Below the pieces are notes generated by a model. It was not told where the DNA came from, searched no databases, and was given only the letters and a program-made list of their open reading frames with translations. This document shows positions 46,970 to 55,018 of a DNA stretch of 64,000 nucleotides, one piece after another. The translations under genes and the position numbers were made by a program. Source of the DNA: Bacteroidota bacterium (lineage in GTDB: Bacteria > Bacteroidota > Bacteroidia > Sphingobacteriales > Sphingobacteriaceae); NCBI GenBank assembly GCA_013288685.1, contig JABDBM010000002.1, positions 62,001-126,000 of the forward strand, given 5' to 3'. Each line of letters opens with the position of its first letter. The first letter of the stretch is position 1.

Positions 46970-48376
46970 TTAATAAGATACGCTCCCCATTGCTTTTTCC
47001 AGATCGATTTTATTCGACAATACCTGGAACAAAGCATTTAGGTAGCTTATTTCGGATGTTATTAAATTCGATTCGGCTGTAATTACATTCAGGTAAGGCA
47101 CAATGCCTTGTTTATATTGCAGGTCAACCACAAAATAAGTGCGTTTGGCCAAAGCAACATTACGCTGCAATAACTGTAAATTATAATAGTTGCCTTTGTA
47201 GTTGGCTAATGCCGTTGTATATTCTGCATAAATAGTAAATTTCAGATCTTTTTCGTTCCAGTCTAAAATTTGCCCCTGCAATTTTGCCTTGTGCAGGTTA
47301 TTAAGCCTTGCAAAGCCGGTAAATATGGGTATACTGACAGACAAGCCTATGGTTGATGTAGGGTACGAACTGGTTAACAGGTTGTTATAGTTATTATTTT
47401 GAAACGTGCGGTTATAATTAAAAAATGCCGATGCTGTTGGTAAAAATGAGTATCCATAATAGTTAATCAACTCCCCCTGCAATGCTTTGGTAGTTTCTAA
47501 CGATTGTAATTCGATACGTTTCTCGTACTGTAATTGTACTGTAGTATCAATATGGATACCTTTCATCATCTGCAAAGTATCAAAAACAATATTAAACTGC
47601 CTTTCGGAAGGGAAGCCCATTAGCTTTTTTAAGGCCGCGTACTGCGGTATCACATTCTCGTTGGCTTGCTTTAGCTGTGCCATAGAATTGTTGAGGGTAA
47701 TTTGCGCCTCATCGTAATCTGTTTCGTCAACAATGCCGCCTTTGTATTGGTGATACGCGTCGCGTACACTTTTGCCCAGGCGGGCAGTATCTTCCTTTAA
47801 AACATTAATCTGCTCTAAATTCAACAGTAAATTATAAAACGATTTACTTACCGATGTTACCAGAAATATCCTGGTGCTATCCGTTGCCTGTTGAGCCTGC
47901 TTAACATATAGCGGAGCAGCACGATGTGCATACAGCAGGGCCGGGTTGAAAATAGCCTGCGAAACGGCTACGCCTGGCGTAAAGGTATTTGCATACCCCT
48001 TCCCTTGCTGGCCCCCGTTATTTTGAGCGATGAAATGCGTTAAATCGCCCGATGCACTTACCTGTGGCAGCGCGCCCGCCAAATTGATGGCATTGGTAGT
48101 TTTAGCTACATCAATATTTATTATGGCAATATTTAGGCCGGGCTGGTTGTGCATCGCATACTCAATACACTGTTGCAGGGTTAGGTATTGCACCCCGCCG
48201 TTTTTACCGCTATCTTTTACCGTTACCGGGATTAGCAAGTTAGCTCTGCTGGTATCAGGCACTACTACCGGGGCCGATACACGGCTGGTATCCCTATTGT
48301 TCTTCTTATTTTGCGCGTAAGCAACTGACAAAGAAAACAAACCGGCAATAAACAACAGAAAGGTAATTTTACGCAT
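46970..48376 (-). CDS. TolC family outer-membrane efflux channel
   Basis: About 468 residues from the ATG complementary to 48374-48376, giving a signal peptide ending SVAYAQ; the longer in-frame ATG at 48436 would put 20 residues before it. The mature protein has the internal duplication of long helices and short strands typical of TolC (LTLQQCIEYAMHNQPGLNIA, then a repeated pattern). It forms the exit duct for the RND pump. It is the first gene of the operon, which is less common than a last position. Confidence 0.92.
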   Translation of the reverse strand: MRKITFLLFIAGLFSLSVAYAQNKKNNRDTSRVSAPVVVPDTSRANLLIPVTVKDSGKNGGVQYLTLQQCIEYAMHNQPGLNIAIINIDVAKTTNAINLAGALPQVSASGDLTHFIAQNNGGQQGKGYANTFTPGVAVSQAIFNPALLYAHRAAPLYVKQAQQATDSTRIFLVTSVSKSFYNLLLNLEQINVLKEDTARLGKSVRDAYHQYKGGIVDETDYDEAQITLNNSMAQLKQANENVIPQYAALKKLMGFPSERQFNIVFDTLQMMKGIHIDTTVQLQYEKRIELQSLETTKALQGELINYYGYSFLPTASAFFNYNRTFQNNNYNNLLTSSYPTSTIGLSVSIPIFTGFARLNNLHKAKLQGQILDWNEKDLKFTIYAEYTTALANYKGNYYNLQLLQRNVALAKRTYFVVDLQYKQGIVPYLNVITAESNLITSEISYLNALFQVLSNKIDLEKAMGSVSY

Positions 48377-48807
48377 AATTAATAAAACACTCGCTATTTT
48401 AGTCATTGATAAATTAGTCGTTAGGTTGATGGTCATCAGGCAGTTGTCAATAGCAAAATCAATATTTAATAATCAATCAAATTTATTATATTCCTTCAAA
48501 TAATATATTCCAAATTATACTTGATTTTGTAAAAGTGGGAAAAACATAAGTTCTTTCAGGTAACAATATTGTTAGGCGGGCTTAATAAAGGCATTACAAT
48601 AATATTGTTACTCCAGACTACTGTTTTCCTGTGAATTTGTTTTAAAAATCGCCTTCATCCAAAAAAAATAAAATTTTGCCGCGTCATTGTAGCAAATTCC
48701 CTTTTTACCTCGTTATGGCTAATAAATGGCGCTAATTAATCAGCAAAGGCTGGCCAGCTAAAACAGAATTTTGGCGCCGAATAAGTGCGGGTGAATATAC
48801 ATTGTTA
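48377..48807. other. Divergent regulatory region of the RND operon and the DUF4397 gene
   Basis: About 430 bases without a gene between divergent transcription units. On the minus strand TAAATTTG (48478-48485) is an exact TAnnTTTG -7 box about 100 bases before the TolC start, though no good -33 element is in position. Two palindromes at 48561-48610 follow. The remainder is AT-rich. No regulator gene lies in this gap. Confidence 0.5.
48561..48610. promoter_or_regulatory. Two related palindromes, candidate operator of the RND operon
   Basis: TAACAATATTGTTA (48561-48574) is a perfect 14-bp palindrome. ACAATAATATTGT (48596-48608), inside TTACAATAATATTGTTA, is a closely related palindrome, with centres about 34 bases apart. 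The shared core is ACAAT-n-ATTGT. This is what TetR/MarR-type repressor sites look like, and local repression of RND pumps is common. No repressor gene is adjacent, so the binder is unknown. Confidence 0.45.
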
Positions 48808-49527
48808 ATGAATAAAAAAATGAAAAACTACAGAAAACTACTTTCAATATTTACAGCGGCAGGTTGCTTATCATTGCTGTTATCTTCGTGTTTAAAACAG
48901 AACAAGTCTGATTATCCCAATCCCAACCTTGGGTTGTTAACTTTTATTCAGGCCTCGCCTGATCAGCCGGGGGTTGATTTATATCTGGATGCCAACATGG
49001 TAAATGCCTATCCTGTTAATTACGCCAATGGAATTAACTATTTCCAGGTTTACACCGGCAGCCGCAAGGTTAATGTGTATGCAAGTGGTACACAAACGCG
49101 TATTGCTTCAGACACCATTGCGATAAATGCTAACGCAGCCTATTCGTTGTTTTTGGCAAACACGACAACCAAACCTGAGCTGTTGTTTTTAACCGATTCA
49201 CTGGCTAAACCAGCCGACGGAAAAGCAACCATCCGTTTTATTAATCTTAGCCCTGATGCTCCGGCGGTCGATCTTGCTATAAAAGGCGGCGATGTGATAG
49301 TTGCAAACAAAGCGTTTAAAGGCTATTCGCCGTTTTTACCCGTAGCAGGATCAAGTACTTATACGTTCGAAGTAAGGCAGGCAGGCACCAGTACGGTATT
49401 GGCTACGCTTAGCAATGTAAGTATTAACACCGGCTTTGTGTATACCATTTGGTTTCACGGTCTTGCAACGCCGGTTTCAACTACCGATAAATTGACGGCG
49501 AGTTTAATGAACAATGCGTACTATTAG
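48808..49527 (+). CDS. DUF4397 domain lipoprotein
   Basis: 239 residues from the ATG at 48808 (an in-frame TTG at 48802 is weaker, and ATG at 48820 is also possible). Lipoprotein signal with Cys28 (LLSSCLK). The DUF4397 signature occurs twice: LLTFIQASPDQPGVDLYLD and IRFINLSPDAPAVDLAIKG, so it has two beta-sandwich-like repeats. Proteins of this family are surface or periplasmic and of unknown function. It is divergent from the RND operon across the region with the palindromes. Confidence 0.85.
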   Translation: MNKKMKNYRKLLSIFTAAGCLSLLLSSCLKQNKSDYPNPNLGLLTFIQASPDQPGVDLYLDANMVNAYPVNYANGINYFQVYTGSRKVNVYASGTQTRIASDTIAINANAAYSLFLANTTTKPELLFLTDSLAKPADGKATIRFINLSPDAPAVDLAIKGGDVIVANKAFKGYSPFLPVAGSSTYTFEVRQAGTSTVLATLSNVSINTGFVYTIWFHGLATPVSTTDKLTASLMNNAYY

Positions 49528-49550
49528 GTTTTATCGACTATAGGCGCAAA

Positions 49551-49664
49551 AGGCAGACAGAAAGCAAGTACCAAGTCAAAAGTATTGAGTCGAGAGTCTG
49601 TTTTTCTAAGTTTCACTTAGAAAAACAGACCTCTGGCTAATGACTGTGCGATATCTGTCTGCCT
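49551..49664. repeat. Nested palindromic intergenic element with a 16-bp perfect hairpin
   Basis: The inner stem is GTCTGTTTTTCTAAGT (49596-49611) against ACTTAGAAAAACAGAC (49615-49630), perfect over 16 bp with loop TTC. Outer arms AGGCAGACAG (49551-49560) and CTGTCTGCCT (49655-49664) enclose it. No U-tract follows the inner stem on either strand. It lies between two same-strand genes, so it may be a structured 3' end of the DUF4397 mRNA. Confidence 0.65.
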
Positions 49665-49803
49665 TCTGTATTTTTGGGCCACACCCTTTGGGCCCCAGGG
49701 CCACCACCGCGTTTATCCCCAAATATCGTCGTTGGTGTATTTTATCTTTTAACTATACAATAGTTTTAGTTGCTTTGGCTTATTAATTAGTTAAGGCACT
49801 CCT

Positions 49804-50865
49804 TTGAACCCAAAATTCGCTATATCGCTTTACTGGAAATGCCAGCTCATCGGCTGGTCGGTTGCTTCTTTGTATTGGGGATACCTGGGTTATATTAGTC
49901 ATAATTTCAAATTTTTCCCTGGTTTGCTCGAGTTTATTTCGGATGTAGCCACGTACATTCTGATTACCCATTTATACCGGAATTTTGCATTGAAGCACCG
50001 TTGGCAATTGTTGAACCTTAACCAGTTGCTAAAAAGGCTTATTCCTGCTGTATTTATTTTAGGCCTGGCGTATTTAGTGGCCACATTGGCCAAAATCTAC
50101 TGTTTCCAGGTATTGGTAAAGCCGGATTTTGCTCAGTCCTTTTCTCTTTTTGTGCAGCTAAACTGGCTTGGAATGTTAATAGCAGGCATCAGACTTATGT
50201 CTATTTGGTTACTGGCTTATCATTTATACCAATATGCACAGCGCGAGATTAACATCACCAAAGAGAATGCCCGGCTGGCGCTTATTACCCGCGATGCGCA
50301 ATTAAACAATTTGTCGGCACAGCTAAACCCGCATTTCCTGTTCAATTCATTAAACAATATCAAGGCCCTGGTTATTGAAAATCCTAAATCGGCCAGGCGC
50401 GCCATCGACCTGCTGTCAGACTTGTTGCGTACCGCGCTTTATGGCAAGGATGTGCTGCTGATTGCTATTGAAGAAGAACTTGGCCTGGTAAAAGACTTTT
50501 TGGAACTGGAAAAACTTAGGATGGAAGAGCGGCTGCAATTTGATATTGAAACCGGCGATAATGTTAGCAAGGCTTTAGTTCCCAGGTTCAGCGTACAAAC
50601 GCTGGTTGAAAATGCTATCAAACATGGCATCGATCAACAAAAAAAAGGAGGGCTTGTTAGCATAAAGGCCATATTGGAAAACGGTTTTGTCAAAATAATG
50701 GTAAGAAACCCCGGCAAAGTTAAAATCGATCCCGAAAAGGAAGGGCTTGGCCTTAGAAACTTAACAGAGCGCATTAATCTTCAGTTTAAAGGAAAAGCAA
50801 GCTTTACTATTACAAATGATACTGATAGTTCTGTATTATCAACCTTAATTATTCCGGTTGTATGA
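49804..50865 (+). CDS. LytS-type sensor histidine kinase (His_kinase family)
   Basis: 353 residues, starting at TTG (49804) because no in-frame ATG lies before the first helix. About four membrane helices occur in the first 145 residues (around 18-32, 40-57, 78-100 and 118-140). The kinase domain carries LSAQLNPHFLFNSLNNIKAL with phospho-acceptor His177, and an ATPase domain with ENAIKHG and GLGLRNLTERI. A TTTT-N19-TTGCTTTG promoter match lies at 49747-49777. The stop overlaps the start of the LytTR regulator by four bases, so the pair is translationally coupled. Confidence 0.92.
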   Translation: MNPKFAISLYWKCQLIGWSVASLYWGYLGYISHNFKFFPGLLEFISDVATYILITHLYRNFALKHRWQLLNLNQLLKRLIPAVFILGLAYLVATLAKIYCFQVLVKPDFAQSFSLFVQLNWLGMLIAGIRLMSIWLLAYHLYQYAQREINITKENARLALITRDAQLNNLSAQLNPHFLFNSLNNIKALVIENPKSARRAIDLLSDLLRTALYGKDVLLIAIEEELGLVKDFLELEKLRMEERLQFDIETGDNVSKALVPRFSVQTLVENAIKHGIDQQKKGGLVSIKAILENGFVKIMVRNPGKVKIDPEKEGLGLRNLTERINLQFKGKASFTITNDTDSSVLSTLIIPVV

Positions 50866-51560
50866 AAAAAATAAGGGTAATTATTGTTGATGACGAACGT
50901 GCTGCCAGGGACGAAATAAAAAGGCTGCTGGATGACTATCTGGATTTTGAAATTATTGGAGAGGCTAAAAATGTGGATGATGCCAAAATATTGATAGAAC
51001 AACAACATCCCGACCTGTTGTTTTTGGACATACAAATGCCCGAAAAATCGGGCTTTGATTTATTGGAATCGCTGGACCAGGTACCGCAGGTTGTATTTAC
51101 TACAGCGTACGATAATTACGCTGTAAAAGCTTTTGAAGTGAGCGCGCTCGATTACCTGATGAAGCCCATAAGGGAAGAGCGATTTGCCAAAGCGATTGAA
51201 CAAATACAATCAAAACAAATAACACCGGCAGCCGAACAGCAAATATTTGTAAAAGACGGGCAACAATACCATTTTGTGATTTGGAGCAAAGTTTATTTAA
51301 TTGAATCAATGGATAACTATGCACGATTATTTTTTGATGATAAAAAGGTGTTTCTGAAAAGCTCGCTTAATCAATTGGAGAAAAAATTAGATGATGCTGT
51401 ATTTTTCCGGATAAACCGGGCGCAGATTGTCAATTTGAAATTTGTACAGAAAATTAGTGCAGCATCGAACGGCAGGATAAAAATTACCCTTAAAAATGCG
51501 GAGGTTGTAGAAATGTCAGAGCGGCAATCAGCTAAGTTTAAAGCGCTTAAACGCCTTTAA
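50862..51560 (+). CDS. LytTR family response regulator
   Basis: 232 residues. Receiver domain with the acidic pair in IVDDERA (10-11), Asp56 in LFLDIQMP and Lys in MKPIREE near 101. The C-terminal LytTR DNA-binding domain covers about 130-230 (IFVKDGQQYHFVIWSKVYLIESMDNY, then FFRINRAQIVNLKFV, the latter being the typical R-x-x-x-VN signature). It is coupled with the LytS-like kinase. The next gene, a CocE-type hydrolase 51 bases on, is a possible target or operon partner. Confidence 0.93.
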   Translation: MKKIRVIIVDDERAARDEIKRLLDDYLDFEIIGEAKNVDDAKILIEQQHPDLLFLDIQMPEKSGFDLLESLDQVPQVVFTTAYDNYAVKAFEVSALDYLMKPIREERFAKAIEQIQSKQITPAAEQQIFVKDGQQYHFVIWSKVYLIESMDNYARLFFDDKKVFLKSSLNQLEKKLDDAVFFRINRAQIVNLKFVQKISAASNGRIKITLKNAEVVEMSERQSAKFKALKRL

Positions 51561-51611
51561 AGGGATTTCGGATTTTAAAGAGTTAAATCAAACAATATTA
51601 ATTACAAAAAA

Positions 51612-53867
51612 ATGAACAGAAAAATCTGCATGGCATTGCTATGCCTAATTTTAACTAATTGTTGCCTGGCGCAAGAATACTACATTCCGAAGACGGATGA
51701 TAGTACAGCGCTGGCAAAACGGATGCCTTTATTAGCAAGCAATGTTTTATTAAATTATAAAACAGATAACGATGAGAAGACCTATTTGAACAATTTGTTC
51801 CGGCTGCAAATACTTGCCGGTAAATATAGCGGGGCGCTGAAAACTATTGCCTCGTTAAGGAATATTTCGGACGCCGATGATCCCGGATTTACAAACCTGC
51901 TATGTGTACAGCACGAATTGTATGCAAAGGCAAAGCTTCAACAGTCATCATCAGATACCGGGTTTAATAAAACTTTTACCGGCATCTTCCAAAACCTGTT
52001 TCAGGGCATTGGTGATATGCAGGCGTTCCACATTTCCACGGCTTTTATTACGCGGAATGGAGTGGCCGAGTTAAAAAATAATTTCATGCAGGCACTGGCA
52101 AATGCGCAGCAAAGGGATAGCGTTAGTATCAGCGATGCCATCGCACTTTGCAGAAATTACTATATTATGGTGCTTTACCAACATATACAGGTGCTTGCAC
52201 ATCCATTGCTGTCCGCAGATGAAAACCGGCGCTATACTATTGAAAACGCATTGATAAAAACGCAGGATGGCGCAACCATTCATGCAATTGTTGTCCGCAA
52301 AAAAGGGGTAACAACACCGCAGCCGGTGGTGCTTCAATACACTATTTATGCGGATAGCAGCAGCCGAAGGTCAATAATTGAACCTGCCGCTTATGGTTAC
52401 ACCGGGGTTATGGCTTATTCGAGAGGGAAAGGGTTGAGCACCGATGTTATTGTACCGTTTGAACATGATGGGCGGGATGCCAATGCCGTTATTGATTGGA
52501 TAAGTAAACAAAGCTGGTGCAATGGCAAAATCGGGATGTATGGAGGCAGCTACAACGGTTTTACTCAATGGGCCGCCGCAAAATACAGGCACCCGGCGCT
52601 TAAAACCATTGTACCTTATGTGGCGGCAATACCGGGCCAGGGTTTGCCGATGGAAAACAATGTGTTTATTACACCTAATTATGGCTGGAACTTTTACGTT
52701 ACCGGCAACCACTATCTCGACAATAAAGTATACAACAATCCGCAACGGTGGCAGGCGCTTGATAGTAACTGGTATGCAAGCGGCGCGGCTTACCGCAAAA
52801 TTGACAGTATTGACGGAACACCAAATCCGTTATTGCAGAAATATTTAAAGCATCCTGCTTTTGATAAATTCTGGCAGGACCAGGTACCCTATAAAAAGGA
52901 CTTTGCAGGTATCAACATCCCGGTATTAACCTTCTCGGGCTATTACGATGACGGGCAGATATCAGCCCTTACTTATTTGATTGAGCACAATAAATATAAC
53001 CCTAAGGCCAATCATTACCTCATCATCGGGCCTTATGATCATTTTGGCGCGCAGCGCGGCGGTGAAGCCGTATTGCGCGATTACGCGGTGGACCCCGTAG
53101 CATTAATCAGCACCAGGAATATTGCCTTTCAATGGCTGGATTACATTCTGAAGGGAGGCAAAAAGCCTGAGATTTTAAAAGATAAAATCAATTATGAAGT
53201 GATGGGTGCCAATGTATGGAAACACGCGCCAACCCTGCAAAAAATGGCCGATAAAACGCTAAAGCTGTATCTTACTGCTGTCAAAAAAGGGGAATATTAC
53301 AATTTATCCCAAAAAAAACAGGCAACTACAGTTACTCTCAACCAGCAGGTTGATTTTGCTGACCGAAAAACCTCCAATAATGACTATTATCCCTTCCCCA
53401 TCATTAAAAAGGAGCTTGATCACAGCAACGGCCTGTTTTTCATCACCCAACCGTTTGATAAGCCTTTTTCGGTTAACGGTATGTTCAGCGGTGAATTAAA
53501 AGCACTTATCAATAAAAAGGACATGGATATCGGTGTAGTGCTATATGAGGTTACGCCAAAGGGTGAATATTTTGAATTATCTTATTTTTTGGGACGGGCA
53601 AGCTATGCAGGGGATATGAGCAAACGAGTACTGCTTCATCCTGGTAAAGTGGAAACTATTCCCTTTTCCAGGTCGCGGCTGGTAAGCCGGCAATTGAGCA
53701 AGGGTAGCCGATTGCTGGTTGTTTTAAATATTAACAAAAACTCATCCGGGCAAATTAATTATGGCACGGGTAAAGATGTTAGTGATGAAACCATTAAAGA
53801 TGCTAAAACCCCATTGAAAATTAAATGGTATAGCGATAGTTTCGTAAATATCCCGGTTGCCTATTAG
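51612..53867 (+). CDS. CocE/NonD (X-Pro dipeptidyl-peptidase S15-like) family hydrolase, exported
   Basis: 751 residues. Signal peptide ends NCCLAQ near residue 21. About 200 helical residues precede the hydrolase core, which is unusual for plain CocE proteins. The core has the nucleophile Ser313 in MYGGSYNGFTQWAAA, the acid/base region SGYYDDGQISAL and YDHFGAQRGGEA, and a C-terminal jelly-roll (NGMFSGELKALINKKDMDIGVVLYEV). The family includes acyl-glutaryl/cocaine esterases and X-prolyl dipeptidyl peptidases. It is downstream of the LytS/LytTR pair. Substrate not known. Confidence 0.88.
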   Translation: MNRKICMALLCLILTNCCLAQEYYIPKTDDSTALAKRMPLLASNVLLNYKTDNDEKTYLNNLFRLQILAGKYSGALKTIASLRNISDADDPGFTNLLCVQHELYAKAKLQQSSSDTGFNKTFTGIFQNLFQGIGDMQAFHISTAFITRNGVAELKNNFMQALANAQQRDSVSISDAIALCRNYYIMVLYQHIQVLAHPLLSADENRRYTIENALIKTQDGATIHAIVVRKKGVTTPQPVVLQYTIYADSSSRRSIIEPAAYGYTGVMAYSRGKGLSTDVIVPFEHDGRDANAVIDWISKQSWCNGKIGMYGGSYNGFTQWAAAKYRHPALKTIVPYVAAIPGQGLPMENNVFITPNYGWNFYVTGNHYLDNKVYNNPQRWQALDSNWYASGAAYRKIDSIDGTPNPLLQKYLKHPAFDKFWQDQVPYKKDFAGINIPVLTFSGYYDDGQISALTYLIEHNKYNPKANHYLIIGPYDHFGAQRGGEAVLRDYAVDPVALISTRNIAFQWLDYILKGGKKPEILKDKINYEVMGANVWKHAPTLQKMADKTLKLYLTAVKKGEYYNLSQKKQATTVTLNQQVDFADRKTSNNDYYPFPIIKKELDHSNGLFFITQPFDKPFSVNGMFSGELKALINKKDMDIGVVLYEVTPKGEYFELSYFLGRASYAGDMSKRVLLHPGKVETIPFSRSRLVSRQLSKGSRLLVVLNINKNSSGQINYGTGKDVSDETIKDAKTPLKIKWYSDSFVNIPVAY

Positions 53868-53881
53868 TTCAATGGTGGGTT

Positions 53882-53935
53882 GATTGAGTTGGATCCGGGT
53901 TCGAAAACAACCTCCTGAAACCGGCCAACTCAATC
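53882..53935. terminator. Long inverted repeat between convergent genes
   Basis: GATTGAGTTGG (53882-53892) and CCAACTCAATC (53925-53935) are perfect 11-bp arms, continued inward by CCGGGTT / AAACCGG with small bulges. It sits between the hydrolase (plus) and the propeller-like gene (minus), so it probably serves as a bidirectional 3' end. No U-tract. Confidence 0.5.
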
Positions 53936-53938
53936 ACC

Positions 53939-54901
53939 TTATTCCAGTGTGCCCAAGGTCATTAACTCTTCCCACCTGCACTTATCAAAGTCAATGGCAG
54001 CTACCTGTATTTGGTTATTATTATCGGTCCAGGCAATCCAGGCAGTATTGTTAAAGCTGCATACAGCGGGCGAGAAATCACTCTCCACCCCTAATTGGGT
54101 CTGGCGCACAATTGAACGGTAACCGGCATCTAATTTTTGAACAAAAAGTTGCTTATACGTGTAACCACGATAACATACTACAATTTCGCCGCCGTCCGAA
54201 AAAGCCATGGCAGCCGGACTGGCCGCGCTCATTCCGCCTATCTTTTTAACATGGTCTATCGTCATAGTCAAAACGCCATCGTGCAGATTATGGATAATAG
54301 TTCCACTATATAATTGATGCGTATTGTAATCTGTCCAAATAAGTTTATTGTCGATGCACTTCGGCGCAGTTAAGCTTTTTAGCACTTCGGTAGCCATGTA
54401 AACCGGGTTGCTGCTAAAGTTTATCCCGTCGTACGAGGTTGACCAGTTCAAGTTATTTCGTTTATCCTTGTAAATAAAACAACTTTCGTTACGGTAATGA
54501 ACATCAGCCGGATCAGGAAAAAACGGAAAAATAGCCGGGCTGGAATCGGTTTTTATATCTGCTTCTAAAATATTTTTCGGCGCCAATTCATTAGCGACAT
54601 TAATAGATACCATACCCACCTTTCCCTCGTTTTCATCTACCCACGAAACGTTAATGCGGCTATCATAAATAAAAGGGTTAATAGATAACGACGGCGGGCA
54701 ATTACTTTTGCGTCCGAGATTCAGTATTTCACCGAACGTAATTTCTTCGCCTAAGAAAACCTGGGAAACAAAAATATCGTTTTCCATATTTATCCACGCA
54801 AGATAAGTGAGCTCCCCAACTGTTTCGTCGAAATAAGAAACCATAGAAGGGCCAAATTTACTCTTCTGGTTGTTAAAGGCGGTAGTGTTAAACAAAGGCA
54901 T
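53939..54901 (-). CDS. Hypothetical protein with five or more beta-propeller-like repeats
   Basis: 320 residues, no signal peptide. A motif of about 45-60 residues recurs: a P-[SA]-[MLAV] strand, then L-x-[VL]-[SA]-W-x-[DN], then an I-x-V strand. Examples start at GPSMVSYF (17), PPSLSINP (69), APKCIDNK, SPAAMAFS and SPAVCSFN, with W-x-D-like turns in LAWINMENDI, VSWVDENEGK, LIWTDYNTHQ and IAWTDNNNQI. The pattern suggests a five- or six-bladed propeller of the lectin/sialidase-like type. It may bind sugar or protein. I recognise no named family. Confidence 0.65.
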   Translation of the reverse strand: MPLFNTTAFNNQKSKFGPSMVSYFDETVGELTYLAWINMENDIFVSQVFLGEEITFGEILNLGRKSNCPPSLSINPFIYDSRINVSWVDENEGKVGMVSINVANELAPKNILEADIKTDSSPAIFPFFPDPADVHYRNESCFIYKDKRNNLNWSTSYDGINFSSNPVYMATEVLKSLTAPKCIDNKLIWTDYNTHQLYSGTIIHNLHDGVLTMTIDHVKKIGGMSAASPAAMAFSDGGEIVVCYRGYTYKQLFVQKLDAGYRSIVRQTQLGVESDFSPAVCSFNNTAWIAWTDNNNQIQVAAIDFDKCRWEELMTLGTLE

Positions 54902-55018
54902 AGTTGTGTGTTATTTTGCGGTAAAATTACCGGCAACAACATAAAACACCCTTAGTAATACCACGGGACTTGATGCGTAGTTTTACGCTTTAACTATTGA
55001 TGATTGGGGAACTGCCCG

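Noticed and set aside
53890..53910. tRNA T-loop-like GGTTCGA sequence
   Set aside because: No acceptor, D or anticodon stems can be built around it; it is part of an inverted repeat.
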